Positions 16,354-25,642 of a stretch of 64,000 nucleotides of DNA are shown piece after piece. The notes under the pieces are model-generated. The model ran no database searches. It was not told the origin of the DNA and saw only the letters and a list, made by a program, of their open reading frames with translations. Position 1 is the first letter of the stretch. Each line of letters begins with the position of its first letter. Made by a program: the position numbers and the translations under genes. The stretch is from DATKJS01 sp050015275 (lineage in GTDB: Bacteria > Acidobacteriota > Aminicenantia > Aminicenantales > Saccharicenantaceae): the NCBI GenBank assembly GCA_050015275.1, contig JBEKBS010000012.1:62001-126000 (forward strand), in the 5' to 3' direction.

Positions 16354-18498
16354 ATGAGGAACCGTCTCGGAATCCTATTCCTTTGCGCGGCCTGGGGCCT
16401 TTTTCCCCGTCCCGTCGCGGCGGCGGCCCGGGCGCCCGCGGATCCCGTCCCGAACGCGCCCGTGCTGCGCTACGAGATCTGGGTCGATCTCGAGGACGCG
16501 ACGAAAACGCTCCGGGGCAAAGAGGATATCGTCTGGACCAATCGCACCCGGGACGCCGTGCCCGACATGCTCTTTCATCTCTACTGGAACGCCTTCAAGA
16601 ACTCAACGAGCACGTTCCTCGGCGAGGCCGCCGAGGAGACCTTCGTCGCCAGCGGGACCGAGCCGGAAGACGGCGATTGGGGCTGGGTCGACATCACGGA
16701 CATCCGGCTGGCGGACGGCCGGGACCTCGCTCCGACGAAGGAGTTCGTCAGGCGCGATAAGCCGGTCCACGAGGGAGACGAGACCGTCCTGAGGGTCCGC
16801 TTCGCGGAACCCGTCAAGCCCGGGGACAACGTCCGGCTCCGCCTGGAATTCCGGAGCAAGATCCCACGGACCGTGGCCCGCTCCGGCTACTATCGAAATT
16901 CCTATTTCATCGGACAGTGGTTCCCCAAGCCCGGCGTCTACGAAGAAGGGAGGGGCTGGAATTGCCACGAGTACCACCAGAGCTCCGAATTCTTCTCCGA
17001 TTTCGCCGACTTTGTCGTCCACATCACCGTCCCTGAGAATTTCGTCGTCGGGGCGTCGGGCCGGGAGACGGGCCTCGAACCCGGACCCGCGCCGGGCCGG
17101 GTCACCCACACGTTCCGCCAGACGATGATCCACGATTTCGCCTGGACGGCCGACCCGCGCTATCTCAAGGTCGAGCGGGCCTTCGTCGCCTCGAAGGAAG
17201 TGACCCCCCGTGAATACGAGGAGACGGCCGCCCTCCTCGGCCTCTCGGTTGAAGAGGTGAGGCTCCCCGACATCAAGATGATCCTCCTCATCGCTCCGGA
17301 ACACAGGGGCCAGGTTGACAGGCATTTCAAGGCCCTCGCCGCGGCCATAAAATATTATGGACTCTGGTACGGGCCTTATCCATACGAAACGGTCACGATG
17401 GTCGACCCTCCTTTCCGGACCGGGAGCGGCGGCATGGAATACCCCACGCTCTTCACCGCCGGCACCGGGGTCCTGCCCAGCGCCGACGTCCTGTCACTCG
17501 AAGGCGTCATCGTCCACGAGTTCGGCCACGGCTACTGGTACGGGATGGTCGCCAACAACGAGTTCGAGGAGGCCTGGCTCGACGAAGGCATCAACACCTA
17601 TTCGACCGGTCGCGTCCTCGCCCACGCCTACGGGCCGGGAGCCATCTCCCTCCACGTCCTGGGGATCCCCCTGGCCTCGATTTTCAGGATGCCGAAGGTT
17701 CTCGATGAAGACACCGACCGGGCGGCCGCTATCAACACCGTCCGGTACGACCCCGTCCTCACTTTCTCCTGGCGCTTCTATAACCGCGGGAGCTACGGGG
17801 CGAACGTATACATGCGGGCGTCGACCTGCCTCAACACGCTCGAACGCTTCCTCGGCGAGCCCACGATGGCCCGGGTCATGCGGACCTTCCAGGGACGCTA
17901 CCGGTTCAAGCACCCGAAGACGGACGATTTCGTCAGGGTTGTCAACCAAGTATCCGGCCGGGACATGACCTGGTTCTTCGACGAGCTGATGGGAAACACG
18001 CTGAACTTCGACTACGGCATCGCCTCGGTTGTTTCCCGGGAAGCGCCCAAAAATCCCAGGGGCGTCTTTGACGTCGGCGGGAAAAAGGAGGAGATGACGT
18101 CGGCGAGGATCCGCGAACTCAGTTCCAAGGCAAAAGACGAGACCCGGGGCGGGGCGGCGGCGGAGAAAAAGGAATTCCTGACGACGGTGACCCTCCGGCG
18201 CTTCGGCGAGGCCCGGGTGAGTGGAGATGCCCGGATCAAACTCGTCGTGGCCTTCGAGGACGGAACCAGGGAAACCGCCTACTGGGACGGACAGGACCGC
18301 TGGGCCCGGCTGGTCTTCGTGAAGCCCTCTCGAGCGGTCCGGGCCGAGGTCGACCCCGACGGCGTTTGGCTCGTCGACTCGAATTTCGCCAACAACTCCG
18401 TCCTCGTCCAGCCGGTCCGGCGAGGCCTGATCAAGCTCCTCTCGCGGCTCCTCTGGGCGGTCCAGAATATCCTGCAATTGGCAAGCTCGTTCAGCTGA
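16354..18498 (+). CDS. M1-family aminopeptidase, secreted
   Basis: This 714-residue zinc metallopeptidase belongs to the gluzincin M1 family. A signal peptide (LGILFLCAAWGLF) precedes an N-terminal beta domain. The exopeptidase motif appears as GGMEYPTL (canonical GxMEN). The zinc site is HEFGHGYWYGMV followed by the Glu of EEAWLDEGIN, so the HExxH-x18-E arrangement is intact. The C-terminal region is extended and beta-rich. GGAGG at 16343-16347 supports the start. It probably digests peptides in the periplasm. It lies between two membrane proteins in the same orientation, with gaps of about 20 bases. Confidence 0.9.
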   Translation: MRNRLGILFLCAAWGLFPRPVAAAARAPADPVPNAPVLRYEIWVDLEDATKTLRGKEDIVWTNRTRDAVPDMLFHLYWNAFKNSTSTFLGEAAEETFVASGTEPEDGDWGWVDITDIRLADGRDLAPTKEFVRRDKPVHEGDETVLRVRFAEPVKPGDNVRLRLEFRSKIPRTVARSGYYRNSYFIGQWFPKPGVYEEGRGWNCHEYHQSSEFFSDFADFVVHITVPENFVVGASGRETGLEPGPAPGRVTHTFRQTMIHDFAWTADPRYLKVERAFVASKEVTPREYEETAALLGLSVEEVRLPDIKMILLIAPEHRGQVDRHFKALAAAIKYYGLWYGPYPYETVTMVDPPFRTGSGGMEYPTLFTAGTGVLPSADVLSLEGVIVHEFGHGYWYGMVANNEFEEAWLDEGINTYSTGRVLAHAYGPGAISLHVLGIPLASIFRMPKVLDEDTDRAAAINTVRYDPVLTFSWRFYNRGSYGANVYMRASTCLNTLERFLGEPTMARVMRTFQGRYRFKHPKTDDFVRVVNQVSGRDMTWFFDELMGNTLNFDYGIASVVSREAPKNPRGVFDVGGKKEEMTSARIRELSSKAKDETRGGAAAEKKEFLTTVTLRRFGEARVSGDARIKLVVAFEDGTRETAYWDGQDRWARLVFVKPSRAVRAEVDPDGVWLVDSNFANNSVLVQPVRRGLIKLLSRLLWAVQNILQLASSFS

Positions 18499-18515
18499 GG
18501 AAGGGGGAGCGGGTC

Positions 18516-19382
18516 ATGGCAGCCTTCAAAGCGATCGGAAACGGGGCCGGAGCGGCGACCCGCCGCCCCAGGCTCCTCATCGACTTGTGGGTCATCAACA
18601 TCGTCTACTCCCTCTTCATCGCGGCGCCCCTCTACGCGCTCTTCAAGGCGGACCTCGGCCATTCCCTGCTCGGGCGCAACCTCCAGCCCCTGGACTTCAT
18701 ATGGCTGGGAGACTTCATCTACAAGTACCAGGACATGGCCCCGGCCGCCCTGGCCATGATCCTGGTTTCCCTGCTCATCTACACGGTCCTCTATGTCTTC
18801 CTCAATGGCGGGATCATCGGCCGCCTTCTCGACAGGGAAGGGCCGACGACCCCTCAGGCGTTTTTCGCGGATTGCGGACGGTACTTCTGGCGGTTCGCCA
18901 GGCTTTTCCTTGTCTCCCTGCTTTTCTACGCCCTGGCCTTCGGGATCATCCTGGAAGCCCTTTCGGTCCTCTTCAACCCCGTCCTGGAAAACGCCAGGAC
19001 GGAATGGACGGTTTTCTGGATATCCGACCTCAGGACCGTCATCGCTTTGCTCCTTCTCAGCCTCGTCCACATGGTTTTCGATTACGCGAGGATCCTCGTG
19101 GTGGCCGGGGACGAGAGGAGAATCCTCCGGGCGCTGAGGGCGGCCTTCGCCTTCCTCGGAACGCGGTTTTTCCGGGCCTGGTCCCTTTACCTCCTTATCG
19201 GGGCGGGCTTCCTAGGCGGAATGGCCGTCTATTTCCTCATCGGGGCGCATCTTCCGGACTCAGGCCTTTTCTGGCTCGGGGTCGGTATCCTCTGGGGACA
19301 GACGTTCATCGTCTTCCGCCTGTGGACGAAGATGATCTATTTCGCGGCCCAGGCCGAATTTTATCGGATGAGCCATTATTGA
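18516..19382 (+). CDS. Hypothetical polytopic membrane protein (288 aa)
   Basis: No family is recognised with confidence. About six hydrophobic segments are visible, for example LWVINIVYSLFIAAPLYALF, LAMILVSLLIYTVLYVFL, LFLVSLLFYALAFGIILEAL, VIALLLLSLVHMVF, LLIGAGFLGGMAVYFLI and LFWLGVGILWGQTFIVF. The pattern resembles uncharacterised multi-pass proteins of the YIP1/DUF-type. Start ATG 18516 is set by GGGGGAG upstream. It sits between the M1 peptidase and the beta-CASP enzyme and ends five bases before the latter. Confidence 0.7.
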   Translation: MAAFKAIGNGAGAATRRPRLLIDLWVINIVYSLFIAAPLYALFKADLGHSLLGRNLQPLDFIWLGDFIYKYQDMAPAALAMILVSLLIYTVLYVFLNGGIIGRLLDREGPTTPQAFFADCGRYFWRFARLFLVSLLFYALAFGIILEALSVLFNPVLENARTEWTVFWISDLRTVIALLLLSLVHMVFDYARILVVAGDERRILRALRAAFAFLGTRFFRAWSLYLLIGAGFLGGMAVYFLIGAHLPDSGLFWLGVGILWGQTFIVFRLWTKMIYFAAQAEFYRMSHY

Positions 19383-19387
19383 CGGCC

Positions 19388-20788
19388 ATGAAGATCACTT
19401 TCTTGGGAGCGGCGCGCCAAGTAACAGGGTCCTGCTACTTCCTTGAAGCCGGCGGCCTGAAGATCCTTATCGACTGCGGCCTCTACCAGGAGCGGCCGTT
19501 CCTCGAAAGGAACTGGGACCCGCTCCCCGTGCCGCCGGAAGAGATCGACCTGCTGCTGCTGACCCACGCCCATCTGGACCATTCGGGTCTCATCCCGAAG
19601 ATCGTCCGCGAGGGCTTTTCGGGGACGATCCTGACCACGGAGGCCACCGCCGATCTCTTGTCCATCGCCCTCATGGATTCGGCCCGTATCCAGGAGGAAG
19701 ATGCGGCTTTCAAAGCGAAGCGCCACAAAAAGGAAGGGCGGCAGGGATCCCATCCCGAGGTCCCGCTCTACTCCGTCGAGGATGTCCAGCGGACCATGCC
19801 CCTCGTCGAGGAGATCCCCTACGAGACCGACATCCCCCTCTCCGAGGTCCTCACCGCCCGGTTCAGGGACGCGGGCCACATCCTCGGTTCGGCCATGATC
19901 GAATTGACCTGCCGGGAGGACGGCGGGTCGAAGAGGGTCGTTTTCTCGGGTGACATCGGCCAGTGGGGCAAGCCGTTCGTCCGCGACCCGTCCGTCTTTG
20001 AGCGGGCCGACCACGTGGTGATGGAATCCACGTATGCGGACCGCGACCACGAGGACCCCAAGGCCGTGGACGAGATCCTCAGCGAGACGATCGTGGAGAC
20101 GGCCAAGGCCGGCGGGAATATCGTCATCCCTACCTTCGCCATCGAACGGGCCCAGGAGCTCATGTTCTATCTCAGCCGTCTCGTTCGGGCCAAGGCCATC
20201 CCCGCTCTTCCCGTCTTCCTGGACAGCCCCATGGCCCGTGAGGTCACCGAGGCGTTTCGCCGTCATCAGGGCGACCTCGACGACGACGTGCAGGCGCTTT
20301 TCAAGGCCGGGACGAGCCCCTTCGATTTCCCCGGCCTCGTGATCGTCCGGACTGTAGAGGAATCCAAAGCCATCAACTCTATCCGGGGGTCGGCCGTCAT
20401 CATGGCGGGCTCGGGGATGTGCACCGGAGGCCGGATCAAGCACCATCTCCTCTGGAATATCGCCCGGCCCGAGTCGACCATCCTTATCGTGGGTTACCAG
20501 GCCAAGGAAACGCTCGGCCGGCAGATCCTCGAAAGGCAGCCCCAGGTCCGGATCTTCGGCCAGACACTCCCGGTGCGGGCCAAGGTGGCCAAGATCAACG
20601 GCCTTTCCGCACACGCCGACCGGAAGGCCCTGGACCGTTGGCTCGATGCGTTCCAGGCTCCGCCTCGCCGTTTGTTCGTTGTCCATGGCGATGCGGACGT
20701 GGCCCTACGCTTCGCCGAAAGGATCCACCAAGAGCGGGGCTGGACAGCGGAGGCCCCGGAATACCTCGGCTCCCGCGTCCTCGATTAA
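19388..20788 (+). CDS. Beta-CASP metallo-beta-lactamase RNA hydrolase
   Basis: This 466-residue cytosolic enzyme has the MBL motif THAHLDHSG (motif 2), DAGHILGSAMIE (motif 3) and FSGDIGQWGKP (motif 4). The beta-CASP insert has IPTFAIERAQE, ESTYADRDHED, AGSGMCTGGR and the C-terminal GLSAHADR. This is the layout of bacterial CPSF-like ribonucleases (YSH1/RNase J relatives without the RNase J C-terminal domain). It probably acts in RNA processing or decay. The stop codon overlaps the stop of the convergent MttB gene through a shared TTAA. Confidence 0.9.
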   Translation: MKITFLGAARQVTGSCYFLEAGGLKILIDCGLYQERPFLERNWDPLPVPPEEIDLLLLTHAHLDHSGLIPKIVREGFSGTILTTEATADLLSIALMDSARIQEEDAAFKAKRHKKEGRQGSHPEVPLYSVEDVQRTMPLVEEIPYETDIPLSEVLTARFRDAGHILGSAMIELTCREDGGSKRVVFSGDIGQWGKPFVRDPSVFERADHVVMESTYADRDHEDPKAVDEILSETIVETAKAGGNIVIPTFAIERAQELMFYLSRLVRAKAIPALPVFLDSPMAREVTEAFRRHQGDLDDDVQALFKAGTSPFDFPGLVIVRTVEESKAINSIRGSAVIMAGSGMCTGGRIKHHLLWNIARPESTILIVGYQAKETLGRQILERQPQVRIFGQTLPVRAKVAKINGLSAHADRKALDRWLDAFQAPPRRLFVVHGDADVALRFAERIHQERGWTAEAPEYLGSRVLD

Positions 20789-22254
20789 AAGCCGGTCTTC
20801 GGCAGAGCTCCAAGCCCCTGGGAGCGCGCGTAGCCGGTCATGATCTTTTCCAGATCTTTCCGTAAACCGTCAGGAAGCGGCGGAAGGGCATATTTGCCGA
20901 TCCTGTCCTCAACGTCCTTGTGGGCCTTGTCGAGGGCGGTTCTGCGGCCGGCCATGACCCAGGCCTCGTACGGGTCCCGGTCCATGATCACCGGCATCGT
21001 GTGCTCTTTTCTGTACCACTGGCGCGTATGGGGATGGGACAGGAACTGAAAATCGGCCTTGAAGCCCTCGAACTTGTCCAGGGCGATCGGGTCCTCTCTC
21101 TGGGCGATGCCGGCGACCAGCCGGTATGCCATCCCGCAGATCTCGTTGTCGATGACGAGCTTTTCGAGGCTCTGCGAACTTTCGAAGTCCAGCATCCCCG
21201 GCCCCGAGATGACGTTGACGCCGGCGAGGGCCGCCAGAACGGCGCCCAGGGCCGTCTCGATGCCGCTCTGGGCGTCGTTGACCTTGGAGTCGCTGAGCGC
21301 CATGTAGGCATGCGTCGGGAGCTTCAGATGTTTCCCGATCTGGGCGTAGGCCGAGTCGATCATCATGGTCTCGATGGCCCCCATCGGCGTCGTCCCCTTC
21401 CTCATGTCAAAGCTCGAGGGCGAGCCGCCGAAGATGACCGGGGCGCCCCGGCGGGCCAGCTGGCAGATGACGAGGCCGCACAGGTTCTCGGCCACGTGCT
21501 GGACCAGGGTCCCTGAGATGGTGGCGAGGGATGTCGCGCCCGTCATGCCCATCGAGATGAGTTCCGAGGGGATGCCGGCCCGGGCCGAGTCGATCAGGCT
21601 CTGGGTCGTCAGGTGACTCCATTTGAGGGGAGGGGAGGGGCAGGCGTCGAAGATGGCCAGGGGTTTGCGCGAGAGCTCCGCCTCGCCGCCCCGGACGGCG
21701 ACGAGGAAGTCCTTCATGGGCTTGAAGCTCTCGACCCGGAACGTCCCCGTGACGACGGGCTTGGACGAGAGGAGGAGTCCCAGGTACAGCCGGTAACAGT
21801 CGGCGATCGCAGCCGGGACGTCCGAGGAGATCAGGCCCGTGCTCTGGAAATGGATGTGCTCGAGCGTCTCGACGAGCCGGCAGAACGCGACGACGTCCCG
21901 CGTCGCGGCCTTTCGCTCTTCCTGGGTCTCGTGGTCGAGGAGGGAGACCGCCGCCGAGCCCGGGTCGAAGTGGATCTCGTCGCCTCCGACGAGGTAAGAC
22001 TTTTCGCCGCTCCGGTCGTACATCGTGACGGACGGCGGGGTCGACGACAGGCAGTCCAGGACGAGTTTTCTGCCAAGCCGGGCCCTCTGCGTGGCCGTGT
22101 CGACACCGGCGCCGGCCGCGGCCAGGAGCCCCAGGGCCTCCTGGTTCTCGACAAAGACCCCCTGCTTCTCGAGGAGCACGAGGCCCTCATCGACGATTTT
22201 TTCGACCAATCCGGGGCTCAGAAGCTCGATCTTCGGTCTTTTGGTCTCGATCAT
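20785..22254 (-). CDS. MttB-family corrinoid-dependent methyltransferase (non-pyrrolysine)
   Basis: This 489-residue protein belongs to the trimethylamine methyltransferase (MttB, COG5598) superfamily. Visible features are IELLSPGLVEKIVDEGLVLLEKQGV at the N-terminus in outline, SMGMTGATS, PVIFGGSPSSFDMRKGTT and a conserved C-terminal DRDPYEAWVMAGR. The frame reads through without an in-frame amber codon, so it is the non-Pyl type, whose known members demethylate quaternary amines such as glycine betaine, proline betaine or carnitine. It would pass the methyl group to the corrinoid protein encoded directly upstream. ATG 22254 follows the corrinoid gene by 13 bases with GAGGCGG nearby. Substrate unknown. 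Confidence 0.85.
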   Translation of the reverse strand: MIETKRPKIELLSPGLVEKIVDEGLVLLEKQGVFVENQEALGLLAAAGAGVDTATQRARLGRKLVLDCLSSTPPSVTMYDRSGEKSYLVGGDEIHFDPGSAAVSLLDHETQEERKAATRDVVAFCRLVETLEHIHFQSTGLISSDVPAAIADCYRLYLGLLLSSKPVVTGTFRVESFKPMKDFLVAVRGGEAELSRKPLAIFDACPSPPLKWSHLTTQSLIDSARAGIPSELISMGMTGATSLATISGTLVQHVAENLCGLVICQLARRGAPVIFGGSPSSFDMRKGTTPMGAIETMMIDSAYAQIGKHLKLPTHAYMALSDSKVNDAQSGIETALGAVLAALAGVNVISGPGMLDFESSQSLEKLVIDNEICGMAYRLVAGIAQREDPIALDKFEGFKADFQFLSHPHTRQWYRKEHTMPVIMDRDPYEAWVMAGRRTALDKAHKDVEDRIGKYALPPLPDGLRKDLEKIMTGYARSQGLGALPKTGF

Positions 22255-22267
22255 GGTCCGCCTCCCG

Positions 22268-22921
22268 TCATCTCTTCGGGGCCAGGCTCTTGGCCAGCTT
22301 GACGGCGGCCACTGCGTTCTCGGCATAGCCATCGGCACCCGCCTCGTCGGCCCACTTCTGGCTGGCCGGCGCCCCTCCCACGAGGACCTTGTATCTATTC
22401 CTGAGGTTCCTCTCCTTGAGGAGCCCGACCAACCGTTTCTGGTTGACCATCGTCGTCGTCAGCAGGGCGGACAGGCAGATGAAATCCGCGCCGACGGCCT
22501 CGGCCTTTTCGATGAACCTCTCGAGCTTGACGTCGGCGCCGAGGTCGAAGACCTCGAAGCCGCCGGCCTGGAGCATGGAGGACACGAGGTTCTTGCCGAT
22601 GTCGTGGATGTCTCCCTCGATCGTGCCGATGACCACCTTTCCGCCCGTCCTGGCCTGGAGACGGGAGCGCTGGAGCTCGGGCTCGAGGACGGCCATGGCC
22701 GCCTTCATGGCCTCGGCGCTGGAGATGAGCTCGGGCAGGAAATATTCTCCCTGCTCCCACAGTTCTCCGACCCTCTGGATACCCGGAACATAGCCTTTTT
22801 CAATGACTTCGAGAAGGTCCAGGCCCGCCTTGACGGCCTCCCCGGCCAGCCGTCCGGCCCCCGCGCCGTCGCCCTCGACGATCGCCTCCCGCATCTGCAG
22901 GTAGTGCTCTTCCTTGTTCAT
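22268..22921 (-). CDS. Corrinoid (cobalamin-binding) methyl carrier protein
   Basis: This 217-residue protein is an MttC/MtbC-type carrier. An N-terminal helical cap (B12-binding-2 domain) has EKGYVPGIQRVGELWEQGEYFLPE. The cobalamin-binding Rossmann domain carries the DxHxxG motif as EGDIHDIGKN, with lower-ligand His106. Later conserved parts are LSALLTTTM and LVGGAPAS. It shuttles a methyl group between the MttB-like enzyme downstream and an acceptor enzyme. Its start overlaps the homocysteine methyltransferase stop by 4 bases (22918-22921), indicating translational coupling. Confidence 0.93.
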   Translation of the reverse strand: MNKEEHYLQMREAIVEGDGAGAGRLAGEAVKAGLDLLEVIEKGYVPGIQRVGELWEQGEYFLPELISSAEAMKAAMAVLEPELQRSRLQARTGGKVVIGTIEGDIHDIGKNLVSSMLQAGGFEVFDLGADVKLERFIEKAEAVGADFICLSALLTTTMVNQKRLVGLLKERNLRNRYKVLVGGAPASQKWADEAGADGYAENAVAAVKLAKSLAPKR

Positions 22922-23811
22922 GCCGTCCTCCTTGAGATCGATTCCGCCATGGCCTTGATGAAGGCCGGGTCCGTCCCGCAGCAGCCGCCGACGATATTGG
23001 CCCCGGCCCGGATGAGCTCCGGAACGAACCGGACATAGTCTTCGAGCCCTTGGGAATAGCCCACCCGGCCGTCGCTCCCGACAACGGGCTGGCCCGCGTT
23101 GGCCTGGGCGATCAACGGCAGGATCGTCTCCTGCCGCATGGCCTTGACGAGGCCCGTCATCTGCTCGCTATTGAGAGTGCAGTTGGCTCCCACGGCCCTG
23201 GCGCCTTCCTTTTCGAGCTCCTTCAGGCACCGGGCGACAGTGTCGCCCATGCTGGTAAAGTACCCCCGGGGATTCGCGGAGAAGGTCATCGTGACGAAAA
23301 CAGGCAGGCTGGAGGCCGCCCGCCGGGCTCCTCGGAGGGCGGAGAGGGCCTCGCGGAGGTCATACTGGGTTTCGATGAGCAGAACATCCACCGCGCCGTC
23401 GGCAAGGGCCCCTGCCTGTTCGGCGAAGACGGACTCGAACTCCTCCTCCGTGAACTCGCCCAGGGGCTTGAGGAGCTTGCCGGTCGGCCCGATGCTCCCG
23501 GCCACGAACTTCCCGGGGGGCGCAACCTCCCGGGCGAGCCGGGCTGCGGTGCCATTCAGCTCGGCCGTCCGGCCCTCAAGCCCGTGGTGGGCAAGTTTGA
23601 TCCGGCTCGCGCCGAAGCTGTTCGTGGAAACCATATCGGATCCGGCCAGGAAATAGTTCCGATGAATCTCCTGGACAACGTCGGGCCTCTCGATGTTCCA
23701 CTCTTCGGGAAATTTCCCCTGGGGCAATCCGCGGGCCATGAGCTCCGTGCCCATGGCCCCGTCCAAGAGAACGGTCCTTTGACGGATCAGGTCCATTATC
23801 GAACGGCTCAT
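22918..23811 (-). CDS. Zinc-dependent homocysteine S-methyltransferase (MetH Hcy-domain type)
   Basis: This 297-residue protein matches the homocysteine-binding domain of MetH/BHMT. TVLLDGAMGTELMARG is the family start, TNSFGAS and GSIGPTG follow, and the zinc ligands are Cys211 (GANCTL) and Cys277-278 (GGCCGT). The folate, B12 and activation domains of MetH are absent. In this operon the corrinoid protein would donate the methyl group, giving methionine. Two ATGs overlap the upstream stop (ATGATGA). The second (23811) is chosen because GGAGG is six bases upstream; the first would leave three. Confidence 0.88.
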   Translation of the reverse strand: MSRSIMDLIRQRTVLLDGAMGTELMARGLPQGKFPEEWNIERPDVVQEIHRNYFLAGSDMVSTNSFGASRIKLAHHGLEGRTAELNGTAARLAREVAPPGKFVAGSIGPTGKLLKPLGEFTEEEFESVFAEQAGALADGAVDVLLIETQYDLREALSALRGARRAASSLPVFVTMTFSANPRGYFTSMGDTVARCLKELEKEGARAVGANCTLNSEQMTGLVKAMRQETILPLIAQANAGQPVVGSDGRVGYSQGLEDYVRFVPELIRAGANIVGGCCGTDPAFIKAMAESISRRTA

Positions 23812-25589
23812 CATCCACCTCCGGGGAAAGGGCCGAATTCCAGGCACCGGACAAACTCGTCCTGGAAATCCGGCCTCGCGGCCAGCGAAACATGGGTCAC
23901 GCTTTTCGCCAGGGACCCGGCGGCCGCCCTCGCGGGAGCCGAAAGGAGGAGCTTGCGCGCCCCGGCCAGCGACGAGTTCCCAACGAACGTGATCTTTTTA
24001 TCCGGGATCCCCGGCAGAAGGCCCAGGGCCTGGGCGTTGCGGATGTCGAGCGAGCTGCCGAAGGCACCGGCGACGTAAACGCTGTCCAACTCCTTCAGCC
24101 CCACCTGGAACTCCCGAAGCAACAGCCGGATCCCCGTCTTGATGGCGGCGGCGGCCAGCTGGATCTCCCGGATGTCGTTCTGGGTCAGGCTGAGCTTATC
24201 GCCCAGCCGGAGTTTTTTCTCCGGCCCGGCGATCTTGCCATCGCGGCCGATGAGGCCGCGGGCCAGGCCGTGGGCCAGGACGTCGATGAGCCCCGTGCCG
24301 CAGAGGCCGTGGGGCGTCCCGCCGCCGATCGTCTGGAGCCGGAAGCCGTCCCGCCATTCGGCCCGGTGGACCGCGCCCTCGACTGCCAGCATGCCGCAGC
24401 TGATGCTCATCCCTTCGAAGGCCGGCCCCGCCGCCGTGGAAGTGGCGACGAACTGCGGGCCTTTCTTGAGGACGATCTCGCCGTTGGTCCCGATATCGAT
24501 GAAGAGCGCGGTGCCCGGCTTATCGGCCAGGGCGCAGGCGGCCAGCCCGGCCGTGATGTCCCCGCCGACGAAGCTCTTGATATTGGGGACGATGAAGACC
24601 CTGGCCGCCGGATTGAGCTCGAGGCCGATCTCCGCGGCGGGGAAGGGCGGCACGAACGTGAAGACCGCCTGGAAGGGGGAGAGGGCCAGCGGGTCCACGC
24701 TCACTCCGCAAAGCAAGTGGTTCATCGCCGTATTGCCGGAGATGACGGCCTCGTAGACGCGATCGGTCGGGACGCCGCTTTTTTCCGACAATTCGCGGGC
24801 GAGCGTGTTCAGGAGATGGGTGATGGACTTTCTCAGGCGCTTGAGATTGTCCGGCGATTGGAAGGCGAAGCTGATCCTCGAAACGACGTCAGCGCCGTAG
24901 GAGGCCTGGCTGTTGAGGGCCGAGGCCCGGCCGGCGCTTTTTCCGGTGATGAGGTCGACGAGCTCGACGACGACGGTGCTCGTGCCGATGTCCACGGCCA
25001 GCCCGAACGTCTGCGCAGACGTGTCGCCGGGCTCGATATCAAGGGCCTCCAGTTCGCCGTAGAGGACGGCCGTGACCGTCCGAGGCGAGCCCTGGTCCAA
25101 CTCCTTGAGGCCCCTCAGGGCCGGAAGAGGGAAGCCCAAACCGGGCGCCCCGAGAAGTGACTCCAGGCTTTCCGTCACGGCCGCAGGGGCTGAGAGCGGG
25201 GGCCTTTCGAGGGTCACGGCGAGTTTCCTGACTTGGGGGTCAAGGGCGACAGGCAGAGAAAGGCCGGTCTCGAGGACGGCCACTTTGCCCAAGCGCGATT
25301 CCGGGAGGATTTCCACGACCATGTCGCCCCGAACGGCGAACCGGCAGGCCAGCCGGTGGTCGGGGCCGAGGCCCCTTTTATCGAGGACGGCCCTTTCGGG
25401 GGCCTCGAGGAGGGGCAGGAGCCCCGCCCGGATCCGGACGGCGCACTTCCCGCAGACCCCGCGCTTGTGGCAATAGAGGCTGACCGGAATGCCGGCCGTC
25501 GCCAGGGCGTCGGCCAGGAGCTCCCCGGCCCGGACCCGGATCTTGGTCCCGTCAGGGAGGATCTCGAGGGTATTAGTCACGTCGGTCAT
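23811..25589 (-). CDS. Reductive activator of corrinoid enzymes (RACE; ferredoxin-ASKHA)
   Basis: This 592-residue protein has an N-terminal [2Fe-2S] ferredoxin domain with ligands Cys40, Cys46, Cys49 and Cys82 (YCHKRGVCGKC then RLAC). A linker region and a DUF4445-type ASKHA ATPase domain follow (GLAVDIGTSTVVVELVD, SGNTAMNHLL, FIDIGTNGEI, GLCGTGLIDVL, YVAGAFGS). Such proteins use ATP to re-reduce inactive Co(II) corrinoid to Co(I). It replaces the SAM-dependent activation domain of MetH in this cluster. Its stop overlaps the methyltransferase start. It follows the APC permease by 53 bases and is likely in the same operon. Confidence 0.92.
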   Translation of the reverse strand: MTDVTNTLEILPDGTKIRVRAGELLADALATAGIPVSLYCHKRGVCGKCAVRIRAGLLPLLEAPERAVLDKRGLGPDHRLACRFAVRGDMVVEILPESRLGKVAVLETGLSLPVALDPQVRKLAVTLERPPLSAPAAVTESLESLLGAPGLGFPLPALRGLKELDQGSPRTVTAVLYGELEALDIEPGDTSAQTFGLAVDIGTSTVVVELVDLITGKSAGRASALNSQASYGADVVSRISFAFQSPDNLKRLRKSITHLLNTLARELSEKSGVPTDRVYEAVISGNTAMNHLLCGVSVDPLALSPFQAVFTFVPPFPAAEIGLELNPAARVFIVPNIKSFVGGDITAGLAACALADKPGTALFIDIGTNGEIVLKKGPQFVATSTAAGPAFEGMSISCGMLAVEGAVHRAEWRDGFRLQTIGGGTPHGLCGTGLIDVLAHGLARGLIGRDGKIAGPEKKLRLGDKLSLTQNDIREIQLAAAAIKTGIRLLLREFQVGLKELDSVYVAGAFGSSLDIRNAQALGLLPGIPDKKITFVGNSSLAGARKLLLSAPARAAAGSLAKSVTHVSLAARPDFQDEFVRCLEFGPFPGGG

Positions 25590-25642
25590 CTTCTTCAGCC
25601 GGCCACAAGAAGCTTCATTTTAAACCAAATCCCCGGCCATGC

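Noticed and set aside
20785..22254. Pyrrolysine-containing trimethylamine methyltransferase
   Set aside because: The MttB-family frame is continuous with no in-frame amber codon, so it is the non-pyrrolysine type.
23892..25160. 422-codon plus-strand open frame opposite the RACE gene
   Set aside because: Low-complexity Arg/Gly/Asp-rich translation typical of antisense shadows; the minus strand encodes a full ferredoxin-ASKHA protein.
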